Shown: one piece after another, positions 32,151-41,112 of the stretch
Position numbering within the stretch: position 1 is the stretch's first letter
Layout: each line of letters starts with the position of its first letter
The notes under the pieces: generated by a model
Seen by the model: the letters and a program-made list of their open reading frames with translations, nothing else
Databases searched by the model: none
Told to the model about the DNA's origin: nothing
Translations under genes and position numbers: made by a program
Assembly: GCA_000173575.1 (NCBI GenBank)
Contig: ABYL01000015.1
Span: 18,643-82,642, forward strand
DNA: 64,000 bases
Reading direction: 5' to 3'
Source of the DNA: Burkholderia sp. H160
GTDB lineage: Bacteria > Pseudomonadota > Gammaproteobacteria > Burkholderiales > Burkholderiaceae

Positions 32151-33143
32151 TCAGATCTTGAATCGCTCCAGACTGGCCGGATGGAACAGTTCGGCAGGCT
32201 CGATGCGACGGCTCGACAATCCCTCGGCGTGGTGCTGCGCGAGGAAGCGGTCGATCACGTGCTCGTTGTTCGCGAATCCATACGACCAGAAGTCGTGCCC
32301 CATCAGACGCCGCGCATTGCGCAACTGGTCTTCGATGAACGGCAGCGTCACCTTGGTCGCCGAGGTGTCGCTCAAACGGGCCAGCGCGACTTCCTTCGAT
32401 TGCTCGAACGCCTTCGCGATCGCACCGGGTAGCCACGGGTGCTGATCCGCGAGCGTCTTGCGAATGCCCAGCGTGTGCATGATCGGGAAGAGCTTCCTGC
32501 GCTCGTACCATTCGGCGGCGCTTCTTTGCGGATCATCGAAAAGGTACTTGACCTTCGGATGCCCACGGTCGAAGCACGACGGCGCGCGCGGTCCGATCAC
32601 GCCGTCAATCTCGCCGTCGGCAAGCAAATTCGATATCGTCTGCCCTTCTGGCGCGTTTTCCAGCACGACGCCTTCGGGAAGCTTCAGCGCAATCTTCTCA
32701 ACGCGCGTCGGATCCTCGTAGCCGCCCCGCACCCAGCGGATATCCGACGCCTTCACGCCATACTCCTCTTCGAGAAAGAGCCGCACCCATACGTTGGCGG
32801 TCAGCTGGTATTCCGGCACGCCGATGCGTTTGCCCTTCAGGTCCTCGGGCCGGTCGATCCCACGGTCGGAACGCACGTAGATCGAGCTGTGTCGGAACGC
32901 GCGCGACGGAAAAACCGGCACCGCGATGTAGGGCGACGTGCCGGCGGCCGTCTTCACCGAATAGCTGCTGAGCGACAGCTCGCAAATATCGTAGTCCGCG
33001 TGCCGGAACGCACGAAAGAAGATTTCCTCCGGGTCCTGCAGCATGAACACGGGGTCGACACCGTCGATCTGCACGTCGCCGTCGATCAGCGGCCGCATCC
33101 GGTCGTAGTTGCCCACCGCGATGGAAAGTTGAAGCTTGCTCAT
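32151..33143 (-). CDS. ophC: 4,5-dihydroxyphthalate decarboxylase
   Basis: A 330-residue protein similar to Pht5/OphC. It has a periplasmic-binding-protein-like fold without a signal peptide (MSKLQLSIAVGNYDRMRPL, then ICELSLSSYSVK, then KGKRIGVPEYQLTANVWVRL, then GPRAPSCF). The enzyme removes one carboxylate from 4,5-dihydroxyphthalate to give protocatechuate, the last dedicated step. The ATG follows CAGGAGCAGGA. It lies 46 bp after ophD and is probably cotranscribed with it. Confidence 0.92.
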   Translation of the reverse strand: MSKLQLSIAVGNYDRMRPLIDGDVQIDGVDPVFMLQDPEEIFFRAFRHADYDICELSLSSYSVKTAAGTSPYIAVPVFPSRAFRHSSIYVRSDRGIDRPEDLKGKRIGVPEYQLTANVWVRLFLEEEYGVKASDIRWVRGGYEDPTRVEKIALKLPEGVVLENAPEGQTISNLLADGEIDGVIGPRAPSCFDRGHPKVKYLFDDPQRSAAEWYERRKLFPIMHTLGIRKTLADQHPWLPGAIAKAFEQSKEVALARLSDTSATKVTLPFIEDQLRNARRLMGHDFWSYGFANNEHVIDRFLAQHHAEGLSSRRIEPAELFHPASLERFKI

Positions 33144-33189
33144 TCCTGCTCCTGTCTGACTGTCAAAATGCTGGTCGTCGCGTGCATCG

Positions 33190-34536
33190 TCACGCGCCGG
33201 ATTGCTGTACCTGCCGCTCGCGCGGCACGCCGAAGAAGACGGCGATGCCGCCGATGAAAACGAGCGCCGCAACCAGCAGGATGCCGGCCGAGAAGCTGCC
33301 GGTCACGCTCTTCACCCAGCCGAGGACGATCGGTGCGAAGAAAGCGCCTACCTGACCGAGACTGCTGATCACACCGATACCGCCGGCAGCCGCCGCGCCC
33401 TTCAGGTAGTTCGGCGGAATGGTCCAGATAATGGCTGCGGCCGCGAAATAGCTCACCGAAACGAGACTCAGGCACGCGATGGCGGCAACCGGGTTGTTCG
33501 TCAGAACCGTCAGGAGCACCGCGCCTGTGGCGCCCGCTGTCGTCGACAGCACGAAGTGCCAGCGACGCTCGAGCCGCAGGTCGGAGCTGCGTGCGATCAG
33601 CAGCATGGCGGCCGCGCCGACGATATAAGGCAGCGCCGACAGGAAGCCGATTTGCAGCAGGTTGGAAACGCCTGACTGCTTGATGATCGTGGGCGTCCAG
33701 TAGTTGAGGATGGTTCCGCAGATGGGCACCGTGGCCCAGCCCGCAGCAATCACGTACACGCGCGGGTCGCGCAGCGCGGCGAGGAGCGTGCTCGGCGAGC
33801 TATGCGGCTTGCTGCGACCTTCCTCGTCGAGCGCGCCGATGACGATTCGTTTTTGCTCCTCGGTCAGCCACCCCGCATCCTGCGGCCGGTCGATCAGGTA
33901 GAAGTAGGCAACGACACCGGCAATCACGGCCGGCAGGCCTTCAAGGAAGAACAGCCACTGCCAGTTGCGAAAGCCCCAGACGCCCATGAAGTTTTGCAGG
34001 ATGACCCCGGAAAGCGGGCCTCCGACAATCCCCGCAACCGCGATCGCCAGCAGGAACCGCGACGTGATCCGAGCGCGGCGCTTCGACGGGTACCAGTACG
34101 ACAGATAGAGGATGATGCCGGGCCAAAAGCCCGCTTCGGCCGCGCCGAGGAGCGTGCGCGCGAGATAGAACTGCCATGGAGCGGTCATGAACGCCATCGC
34201 AGTGGAGATGCCGCCCCACAGCAGCATGATCCGGGTGACGGTCTTGCGGGCGCCAATGCGCCGCAGCAGCAGCGTGCTCGGCACTTCGAGCAGGATGTAG
34301 CCGATAAAGAACAGACTCACGCCAAGCCCGTACGCCGCGTCGCTCAGCCCGAGATCGTGCTTCAGTTGTAGCTGCGCGAAGCTGACGTTGACGCGATCGA
34401 GATAGTTGAGGACCCAGCACAGGAAAAGAAAGCTCATTAGCCTCAGCGTGATCTTGCGGTATGTCGCCTCCTCCGCCGCCGAATCGGCTATGGCAGACAG
34501 GGATAGGTCCCCTGAGTGCAACGTTGAATGTGCCAT
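33190..34536 (-). CDS. ophD: phthalate permease, MFS anion:cation symporter family
   Basis: A 448-residue protein with about 12 membrane segments. [14 protein letters not shown] in segment 1 is the signature of the anion:cation symporter (ACS) branch, which contains the phthalate permeases OphD and Pht1; [16 protein letters not shown] follows. It should import phthalate with protons. It faces ophA1 across a 235-bp region with two operator palindromes. Confidence 0.92.
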   Translation of the reverse strand: MAHSTLHSGDLSLSAIADSAAEEATYRKITLRLMSFLFLCWVLNYLDRVNVSFAQLQLKHDLGLSDAAYGLGVSLFFIGYILLEVPSTLLLRRIGARKTVTRIMLLWGGISTAMAFMTAPWQFYLARTLLGAAEAGFWPGIILYLSYWYPSKRRARITSRFLLAIAVAGIVGGPLSGVILQNFMGVWGFRNWQWLFFLEGLPAVIAGVVAYFYLIDRPQDAGWLTEEQKRIVIGALDEEGRSKPHSSPSTLLAALRDPRVYVIAAGWATVPICGTILNYWTPTIIKQSGVSNLLQIGFLSALPYIVGAAAMLLIARSSDLRLERRWHFVLSTTAGATGAVLLTVLTNNPVAAIACLSLVSVSYFAAAAIIWTIPPNYLKGAAAAGGIGVISSLGQVGAFFAPIVLGWVKSVTGSFSAGILLVAALVFIGGIAVFFGVPRERQVQQSGA

Positions 34537-34598
34537 GACTGAATGTCTCCGAATTTGTTTCTGGATACCGGCGGGAACTGCGTTCCCCTGATCGCTTG

Positions 34599-34612
34599 AT
34601 TAGAGCTCTAAT
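34599..34612. promoter_or_regulatory. oph palindrome 4, before ophD
   Basis: ATTAGAGCTCTAAT is a perfect 14-bp palindrome and the best version of the recurring site. It lies 62 bp before the ophD ATG on the minus strand. Confidence 0.65.
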
Positions 34613-34687
34613 ATTCAGGTTACGGCGGCTTTATGCCGCTGGCAAGCACGGGTTTATACCAAGCAAGATCGCGAAAAATCGTTCTTC

Positions 34688-34715
34688 TTGACTTGCATCA
34701 TTAGAGATCTAGCAA
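34688..34715 (+). promoter_or_regulatory. ophA1 promoter with internal operator
   Basis: TTGACT (34688-34693) is followed after 16 bases by TAGCAA. The palindrome-like ATTAGAGATCTAGC (34700-34713) lies between and over them, the same arrangement as at ophA2. The -35 is strong and the -10 weak. Confidence 0.5.
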
Positions 34716-34771
34716 TAAGATGCAGTCCATGTTGATGCAACGCAAGACTGGACTGGCAGAAGGAGACAGAC

Positions 34772-35740
34772 ATGACGCCCCCACTGGAAGACGGTTTTCT
34801 TCGTTTGAAGATTGCTGGCAAGGAGAAGATCGCCCGTGACATCTGGCGCTTTGAACTGACCGACCCGCAAGGCGCGCCCTTGCCGCTGTTCGAGGCGGGC
34901 GCGAACTTGACCGTCGTGGTGCCCAACGGTTCGCGACGCAGTTATTCGCTGTGCAATGACTCGCAGGAGCGCCATCGCTACGTCATCGCGGTCAAGCGTG
35001 ACAGCAACGGACGCGGCGGTTCGATGAGCTTCATCGACGATACGGCCGAGGGCGACGCCGTGGACGTCTCTCTGCCCCGCAACGAATTTCCCCTCGATGA
35101 GCGCGCCAAGTCATTCGTTCTCGTCGCGGGCGGCATCGGCATCACGCCTATGCTGTCGATGGCGCGGCAGCTGCGGGCGGAAGGCCTGCGCTCGTTCAAA
35201 CTGTACTACCTCGCCCGCGATCCAGAAGGCACGGCGTTCTTCGATGAACTGACCGGCGACGAATGGCGTTCGGACGTGAAGATTCATCACGATCACGGCG
35301 ACCCGTCGAAAGCATTCGACTTCTGGCCCGTATTCGAGCGGTCGAAGTCGGCACAACACGTGTACTGCTGCGGCCCGCAGGCGCTGATGGACACCGTGCG
35401 GGACATGACCGGCCACTGGCCGTCGGGCACGGTGCACTTCGAGAGCTTCGGCGCAAGCAATGCGAATGCGCGTGAAAGCACGCCGTTCACCGTGCGGCTA
35501 TCGCGCAGCGGCACTTCGTTCGACATTCCCGCCAATCGCTCGATCCTCGAGGTGCTGCGTGACGCGAACGTGCGCGTGCCGAGTTCGTGCGAAAGCGGCA
35601 CCTGCGGCTCGTGCAAGACTGCGTTGTGCTCAGGGGAGGCGGATCATCGGGACCTGGTGCTGCGCGACGACGAGAAAGAAACGCAGATCATGGTTTGCGT
35701 GTCGCGTGCGAAATCCGCAGAGCTGGTTCTGGATCTTTGA
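34772..35740 (+). CDS. ophA1: phthalate dioxygenase reductase
   Basis: A 322-residue class IA oxygenase reductase in the order FMN domain, NAD domain, ferredoxin. RRSYSLCN (55-62) binds FMN, GGIGITPM (120-127) starts the NAD domain, and YCCGPQALMDTV follows. The plant-type [2Fe-2S] ligands are Cys273, Cys278, Cys281 and Cys309. It passes electrons from NADH to the oxygenase encoded at 26.6 kb. Reductase and oxygenase genes are 8 kb apart but carry the same operator type. The ATG follows AGGAGACAGAC. Confidence 0.93.
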   Translation: MTPPLEDGFLRLKIAGKEKIARDIWRFELTDPQGAPLPLFEAGANLTVVVPNGSRRSYSLCNDSQERHRYVIAVKRDSNGRGGSMSFIDDTAEGDAVDVSLPRNEFPLDERAKSFVLVAGGIGITPMLSMARQLRAEGLRSFKLYYLARDPEGTAFFDELTGDEWRSDVKIHHDHGDPSKAFDFWPVFERSKSAQHVYCCGPQALMDTVRDMTGHWPSGTVHFESFGASNANARESTPFTVRLSRSGTSFDIPANRSILEVLRDANVRVPSSCESGTCGSCKTALCSGEADHRDLVLRDDEKETQIMVCVSRAKSAELVLDL

Positions 35741-35795
35741 GTATTGCCGTTCCGCATGCTGATTCTGATTCAGGAAGTCCGGACGGCTGAAATCA

Positions 35796-36288
35796 GTGCT
35801 TCCTGAGACGACATTCCGCCGGCGCCGATTGGGGATCTATCGCAGTAAGGCGGTCTACTGCGCTGGAGGGGTGCATGCGGGTGTTTCAGAGCATCGGGCT
35901 CGCAGACGCACTGCTTCCGAAGTTGTTTGTCGGTCCCGGCATGAAATTTGTGGACGCCGAGGGCAAGCTACTCATCGACTGGACACGGCCCACATGCATC
36001 GGCCCGCACGGCTGGTGCGCAAGTTACAAGTTTCATCAACCCAACCTCGAGAACGCATGACGTGACCGTCTGGCAGTTCAGGCTAACGTGGACATACGGC
36101 TGCGTCACGAAGTGTTTGCGCTTGACGAAACGCACGATCGCGTCCAACTACGCTTTGAAGACACGAGCTGCGACAAACTGGGCCGTGCTACCGCCCGCTA
36201 CGTGGTCGGTTGCGATGGCGCGCGCTCGATCGTGCGGCGTTTCATGGTCATGCTATTCGTCGCGCGTGTGAATAATCGATCGCCATAA
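35796..36288 (+). pseudogene. remnant of an MhpA-like FAD monooxygenase
   Basis: Three short frames in succession resemble consecutive parts of 3-(3-hydroxyphenyl)propionate hydroxylase-type flavoproteins. The first (GIYRSKAV, about 35836) aligns with the part before the second. The second (35875-36060) reads RVFQSIGLADALLPKLF and then KFVDAEGKLLIDW. The third (36088-36288) reads VDIRLRHEVFALDE-like sequence and YVVGCDGARSIVRR, the family's FAD-contact motif. Frameshifts and a stop separate them, and both the N-terminal GxGxxG part and the whole C-terminal two-thirds are missing. It is a decayed fragment on the same strand as ophA1. Confidence 0.75.
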
Positions 36289-36336
36289 TGATATTTACAT
36301 CACTAACAAATCGACCACTAAACATGACGAATTGAT

Positions 36337-37011
36337 CTACGAACGTAAGTGAAAGCAGACTGTCGCACCGGTATCATCGACCGGCTCAGGTTCCTCCAGT
36401 ACCGGACCGGACGCAGTGCAGGAAAACAAGCCTGCCAACATGGCTCGAAGCGCCTCGTCCGTCATCTCTTCCGGATTGCACAGCCGGAAGAAACGCATGC
36501 CGTCGCAAAGGCTAAGGAGACCCGCCGCGAGCACCGCCGGTTGCGCAGGCCAGCCGCCGTCGCCCGGACGCGCGCCCGCGCGCAGACACGCAGCCAGCTT
36601 CGCGAACTTCCTTTGTCGCAACTCGCTGACGCGCTCCCGAACCGCGCTATCGCGGGATGAGAGAAGCCCGGCTTCGAGCCATAGCAGAAAGCAATCACTC
36701 TCGAATTCAGCGCAACCCAGACGCGCGAGTGCGCGCATCCGCTCGCGGTCCGGCGCGCCGTGCGATTCGATGATCGCCTGCCAGTCCGCGCACGTTTTTT
36801 CGACATCACGTTGCAACAGCTCGAGTAACAGTTCCTGCTGGCTGCTGAAGTTCGAATAGAAGGCGCCACGGGTGTAACCGGCGGCCTCGGCGATGTGTTC
36901 CACACTCGTCGCGGCCACGCCTCGCTCGATGAACGACCGTCGCGCGGCGTCGAGCAAGCGCTCTCGCGTCTGCTCTTTTTTGCATGCGCGTGTCAGGCGT
37001 ACCGGCTTCAT
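36337..37011 (-). CDS. TetR-family regulator
   Basis: A 224-residue protein. The helix-turn-helix lies at about 20-65 (LLDAARRSFIERGVAATSVE, then AGYTRGAFYSNFSSQQELLL), followed by a helical ligand domain (ARLGCAEFESDCFLLWLEAG, then CDGMRFFRLCNPEEM), close to the AcrR-like group often found with aromatic catabolism. The start is the ATG 22 bp after the Fe-S gene stop, so it is the last gene of the transhydroxylase unit. Earlier in-frame sequence overlaps that gene and was excluded. Confidence 0.88.
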   Translation of the reverse strand: MKPVRLTRACKKEQTRERLLDAARRSFIERGVAATSVEHIAEAAGYTRGAFYSNFSSQQELLLELLQRDVEKTCADWQAIIESHGAPDRERMRALARLGCAEFESDCFLLWLEAGLLSSRDSAVRERVSELRQRKFAKLAACLRAGARPGDGGWPAQPAVLAAGLLSLCDGMRFFRLCNPEEMTDEALRAMLAGLFSCTASGPVLEEPEPVDDTGATVCFHLRS

Positions 37012-37033
37012 GGATGAACAGGCAGCGCCGGCA

Positions 37034-37897
37034 TCAGTCGACCTCGACCGCGTAGGTCGACTGCACGAGGTCGATCTCGCCCACATACACGCTTTCGCCC
37101 AACACGCATTCGCGCGACGCTCTGCCCAGAGCATGACGAATCTCGATCCGATAGTGGCCGCTATCCTTGACGAGCCGTGAGAACCGGAAATCGCCGAACG
37201 CGTCCGTGACGGTTTCGGCCACCTTCCGATTGCACCAATACAGCGAAACCGCCGCATCGGCGACGCACTCGACGACCTGCCCCAATTGCGCGCTCACGCT
37301 ACCGCCAATAAAGCAGGTCTCCCAACGTTCGAGGCCGCTGTACCAGACACGCGGATTTGTTTTGAGTTTGGGTTCCAGAACCTTGAGCCCTTCCCGGCTC
37401 GCCTTCTCTGCCATTGCGGCGTCATCGAGCTTGACGGTTTCGAAAACGCCCGTAGGGCATGACTGTTCACATCGCGGATGCTGCCAACCCTGATCGAGCA
37501 GATGCGCATCGAAGATCCACGTTTGCGGCACCTGCAACGCCTCGTTCCATACGATCGCCTTGTACGGACAGGCCCTCACGATGTCCTTTCTGCCTCGCGC
37601 CTTGTCCGGATCAATGATGACGATGCCGTCGGCGCGCTTGCGAATGGCGTCGCCGCCTACACGCATGCATGGTGCGTCGTCGCAGTGGTTGCACATCACC
37701 GGCAGGTACGTCGTCTCGACCATGTGCGAATCGCCTTGTACGCGGCGCATGATGCGAATTGGGCTTTCGGCATCGGCCGAAGCAGGTGCCGAGTAACCAG
37801 GAAACTCATTGCCAACGTGCTCGTCGCGTGCCGCGATCACGCAGTTCTGGCAGTTCTCGCATCGCCCGACCTTGATAACCAGGTTCCACTTGCTCAT
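37034..37897 (-). CDS. Fe-S subunit of transhydroxylase-like molybdoenzyme, with missing cluster ligands
   Basis: A 287-residue DMSO-reductase-type beta subunit: ferredoxin domains over about 1-150, then a beta-sandwich (about 205-255, Cna-B-like: AVSLYWCNRKVAETVTDAFG), the layout of the pyrogallol transhydroxylase small subunit. The visible cluster cysteines are 13, 16, 19 (CENCQNC), 69, 72, 77 (CNHCDDAPC), 110, and 143, 147 (PRCEQSCP). Two usual features are absent: Ala23 stands where a fourth cysteine follows the first motif, and the K-C-x-x-C pair expected before AHLLD reads T-W-I-F-D. At least one [4Fe-4S] cluster is therefore probably lost. It lies 11 bp after the large-subunit gene. 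Confidence 0.85.
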   Translation of the reverse strand: MSKWNLVIKVGRCENCQNCVIAARDEHVGNEFPGYSAPASADAESPIRIMRRVQGDSHMVETTYLPVMCNHCDDAPCMRVGGDAIRKRADGIVIIDPDKARGRKDIVRACPYKAIVWNEALQVPQTWIFDAHLLDQGWQHPRCEQSCPTGVFETVKLDDAAMAEKASREGLKVLEPKLKTNPRVWYSGLERWETCFIGGSVSAQLGQVVECVADAAVSLYWCNRKVAETVTDAFGDFRFSRLVKDSGHYRIEIRHALGRASRECVLGESVYVGEIDLVQSTYAVEVD

Positions 37898-37908
37898 GAC
37901 GTTACCCC

Positions 37909-40887
37909 TCACGCTGCGCGACCGAGCATGAACGCGTCGGCGCTTTTCCATTTTTCAACCTGCACGAGACATGAATTCGGGCTCATGCTGCTCGTACCCG
38001 CCGTCTGCGACCTGTCAGGAGTGAGCATGTTCATGCAGCCGCCGATCTCGACACGCTCTCCGTCTACCTCGATCAGCTGGAATTCAGCGCTCGCCTCGTA
38101 TGACTTGACCACGCCGGCGGCGACCAGAGGCGATACGTCAGCGGCACAGATGACAGCGCCCCGGTCGTTGTAGACCTTGACGAGATCCCGGTGGGCAATG
38201 CCGCGAGCCGCCGCGTCTGCGACTCCGAGCCGCAGCAACCAGAAGCGATGGCCGCCAATCAACGCGCGATGATCTTCTACGCTGTTGACCGACGAGTTCT
38301 TGCCGTCGCAATGAGTGTGGAAGCTGTAACGGCTGTGAGTCGCAATCAGTTGCATCGGATAACGCTGAGCACGTTCACAGCGCAATCCCTCCCAGGACGG
38401 GATATACCGGTTCAGTGGGGGCCGCTCGGAGTTGTCGGCGGTGTGCCGCTTCAGCAACTCGGGTATGAACTCAAGCTTGCCGCTCGGTGTCTGGAGGCCC
38501 ATACCGAACTTTTCGGCATATTGCGACGGCATCGGATGCGGTTCCTGCAGATCCTTGCGGCGACCTTCGGCGAACCAGCGCATGTCCACCGGATGGCGCA
38601 ATTCGGGTTTTTCAGACGGTACGACGAAATAGCCCTTGCGGCAGAATTCGCGCCACGAAACGTGATCGGGCAGATCCGACGATTTGAATACCCGCTTGAC
38701 CCAATCGAGTTCTCCGCATCCCTCGGTGAACACACCGCCAAGACCAAGACGGGTCAGAATAGCGGTGAAGATATCGTAGTCCGAGCGGGATTCGCCCAGT
38801 GGCTCGATGCATTTGTGCTGCATCGTTACCATGCGATGATTGACGGTGTTGAAGCCATGATGCGCATAGCCGCCCGAATTCGACCACTCGCCGATGTCCC
38901 ATCTCTCGAGCGACGTGCAAGCCGGCAGAATGATGTCGGCGAACTGCGCCTCCCCTTCCATCCAGATCGACTGGTTCACCACGAACTCGATGCTGGAATG
39001 TTGATAGGCATCGGCCCAGCGTCCGGACTTCGTGACGGTGCTGAAGGAAGATCCGCCATAGCGATAGATCATGTGGATCGGCGAGTAGCCCGGCATCGGG
39101 TAGCTGAACGGCGCGAACTGCGCTTCCTGAGACATACCGTCCCACAGGTATCCTGTCGCATGGCCGTTGATGATGGCATCGGGCAACTGCTGCCGCGGGA
39201 CCATCTGTTTGACGGGATTCATCGTCAGGATGTGCGGCATGCGCTGATAGTTATTCACGGCATTGGCGGTCCACGCGAGGTCGCCGGACATTCCGCCGTC
39301 CGCGTAGCCCGGGAAATAGAAGTGGAGGTCGTGCGGAGCACCCAACTGCAGACACCCAAAATTGACGCCCGGCTTACCCCATCCCTGCATCGCCATCATC
39401 ATGATCATGCAGCGAGCCCATTGCGCCCCAGTCGCGCCGCGCCCTGCGCCACCGAAACCCGCGCCTGTCATGCCGACGGCGAGATAAACCTTCTTTTTTC
39501 CCCACAGGCGAGCTAGCGCCCGCACATCCTTGGCGGGCACGCCGGTCTCGGACTGCTGCCATTCGGGCGTCTTCGGCACGCCGTCCGTTTCGCCCAGCAG
39601 ATAGCTGCGCCACTGGTCGAAGCCCGTCGTGCGGTTGGCGACGTAGTCCTCGTCGTATAAGCCCTCCACGGCCCACACGTACATGATGGCGGTCGCGAGA
39701 GCCGCATCGGTTTGCGGTCGCACGGGAATCCAACGCCCGCCAAGCAACTGCGCGGTCGGATTGCAGTGTGGGTCGATGTGAACGAACTCGAAGCCCAGTT
39801 CTTTGGCCCACAGGCGCCGCGGCGTACCCTCGAATCCCGCATACGCCCCGTTGGTGCTTTCCGGATCGGAAGACCAGAAGACGATCATTTCCGCCTCCTT
39901 CAGGCAGTCTTCAATGCCGCCATAGCCTGATGGCACACCGACGCGCATCGAGTTGCCGAAGTGATGCATCGCACCCCAGTACCAGCCTTCCCAGCTGTCC
40001 GGATTCGCGGCGACCCGAGTGAAACCGATCAGATTAGCGAAGCGAGTGAGCGCGCTGAGGTAGTAGCCGATGTTTCCCCACTGATGATGCGACGACATCG
40101 GGAACGTAATCGAACCGGGACCGTGAACGCGCTTTTGCCGGTTGATTTCTTTCGCGACGATGTCAAGCGCCTCGTCCCAGCTGATCGGCACGTAGCCCGA
40201 CTTGCCGCGGTTGTGCGGATTGCGCTCGCCATCTGGGTCGAAATCAACGCGCTTCAACGGATGAAGAATCCGTTTGTCGGAATAGACAAGCGACTTGATC
40301 GCCAATGCGTGCGGCGCAACGAGGCCTCGCCGTGGTGGACTGAAGCGGTGCCCGCGCGCCTCGATCTCCCAACTGGCAGCGTCCTTGCCGTCCAGATCGA
40401 TAGGCGTCACCCGTATGATGCGATCGTCCTTCACGTAAACGAACAAAGGGCCGCCGTTCGTGCAGGTCGTGTATCGCCGCGTGCCGTCCCGCATCGGTGT
40501 GCCCATCGGCAGACCGATGGTTTGCGTCATACTGAGCGTTTGCATGAACCACACGAGCAGTTCATCGTCGCCTTCCGTCACCACCTTGAAATTCTTTGCC
40601 GCATGAATGATTTCAGCATGGTCCTGCCGTGGGGAAAGGAATTTCAGGGCCGTGGCGACGTCCTTGAACAGGATGCTCACATCGGCTTGCCCACGCGTGC
40701 AAGCGCGCGAGCGGATGCGACCGTTCCTGATTTCGAGGACGCGGCCGAGGCTCCGATCCATCAGCCCGATCCAGGCGACGATGTTCCGCTCCTTGAGGCG
40801 CTGACGATAGGCGGGGAAACGGCGTGCCGTCAGGTCGAGTACTTTGGGCAGCGCGAACAGAATCGATTTGAGCACTTGTCGCTTCAT
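37909..40887 (-). CDS. molybdopterin oxidoreductase, pyrogallol transhydroxylase-like large subunit with SCP2-like N-terminal domain
   Basis: A 992-residue protein. Residues about 140-990 are a DMSO-reductase-family molybdopterin enzyme closest in pattern to pyrogallol-phloroglucinol transhydroxylase. It has no N-terminal [4Fe-4S] motif (only YTTCTNGGP), and SSHHQW is followed 30 residues after its first His by NPDSWEGW. This reproduces the spacing of the catalytic His and Asp and the adjacent molybdenum-ligand Ser known for that enzyme. Here these are His267, Asp297 and Ser298. Residues about 30-125 form an extra SCP2-like domain (EIRNGRIRSR, then ADVSILFKDVATALKFL). The ATG follows GGGTGAAACC. 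The next gene is its Fe-S subunit. Substrate is probably a polyhydroxylated aromatic. Confidence 0.85.
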   Translation of the reverse strand: MKRQVLKSILFALPKVLDLTARRFPAYRQRLKERNIVAWIGLMDRSLGRVLEIRNGRIRSRACTRGQADVSILFKDVATALKFLSPRQDHAEIIHAAKNFKVVTEGDDELLVWFMQTLSMTQTIGLPMGTPMRDGTRRYTTCTNGGPLFVYVKDDRIIRVTPIDLDGKDAASWEIEARGHRFSPPRRGLVAPHALAIKSLVYSDKRILHPLKRVDFDPDGERNPHNRGKSGYVPISWDEALDIVAKEINRQKRVHGPGSITFPMSSHHQWGNIGYYLSALTRFANLIGFTRVAANPDSWEGWYWGAMHHFGNSMRVGVPSGYGGIEDCLKEAEMIVFWSSDPESTNGAYAGFEGTPRRLWAKELGFEFVHIDPHCNPTAQLLGGRWIPVRPQTDAALATAIMYVWAVEGLYDEDYVANRTTGFDQWRSYLLGETDGVPKTPEWQQSETGVPAKDVRALARLWGKKKVYLAVGMTGAGFGGAGRGATGAQWARCMIMMMAMQGWGKPGVNFGCLQLGAPHDLHFYFPGYADGGMSGDLAWTANAVNNYQRMPHILTMNPVKQMVPRQQLPDAIINGHATGYLWDGMSQEAQFAPFSYPMPGYSPIHMIYRYGGSSFSTVTKSGRWADAYQHSSIEFVVNQSIWMEGEAQFADIILPACTSLERWDIGEWSNSGGYAHHGFNTVNHRMVTMQHKCIEPLGESRSDYDIFTAILTRLGLGGVFTEGCGELDWVKRVFKSSDLPDHVSWREFCRKGYFVVPSEKPELRHPVDMRWFAEGRRKDLQEPHPMPSQYAEKFGMGLQTPSGKLEFIPELLKRHTADNSERPPLNRYIPSWEGLRCERAQRYPMQLIATHSRYSFHTHCDGKNSSVNSVEDHRALIGGHRFWLLRLGVADAAARGIAHRDLVKVYNDRGAVICAADVSPLVAAGVVKSYEASAEFQLIEVDGERVEIGGCMNMLTPDRSQTAGTSSMSPNSCLVQVEKWKSADAFMLGRAA

Positions 40888-41112
40888 GGTTTCACCCGAA
40901 ATGAAACATTGAAACAGGAGATGGCCAAAACGCTTGCACAACCATTACTCCCACGCGCGCGACCAGAACCGTACGCCGCAGAGTTACGTGCATCGGGGCG
41001 TCACCAGCGTGTTTCGACGGGCCGCATTTGCTCACTTTGTTGTGCATTTGAACCTCTAAACTGGTTGAACGTATTTCGCCGTGTCCGGCGCCTGAAACGC
41101 TGTCCTTGCGGG

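Noticed and set aside
38191-39516. A 441-codon plus-strand frame inside the molybdoenzyme gene
   Set aside because: Antisense shadow; the minus-strand protein has coherent molybdopterin motifs throughout.
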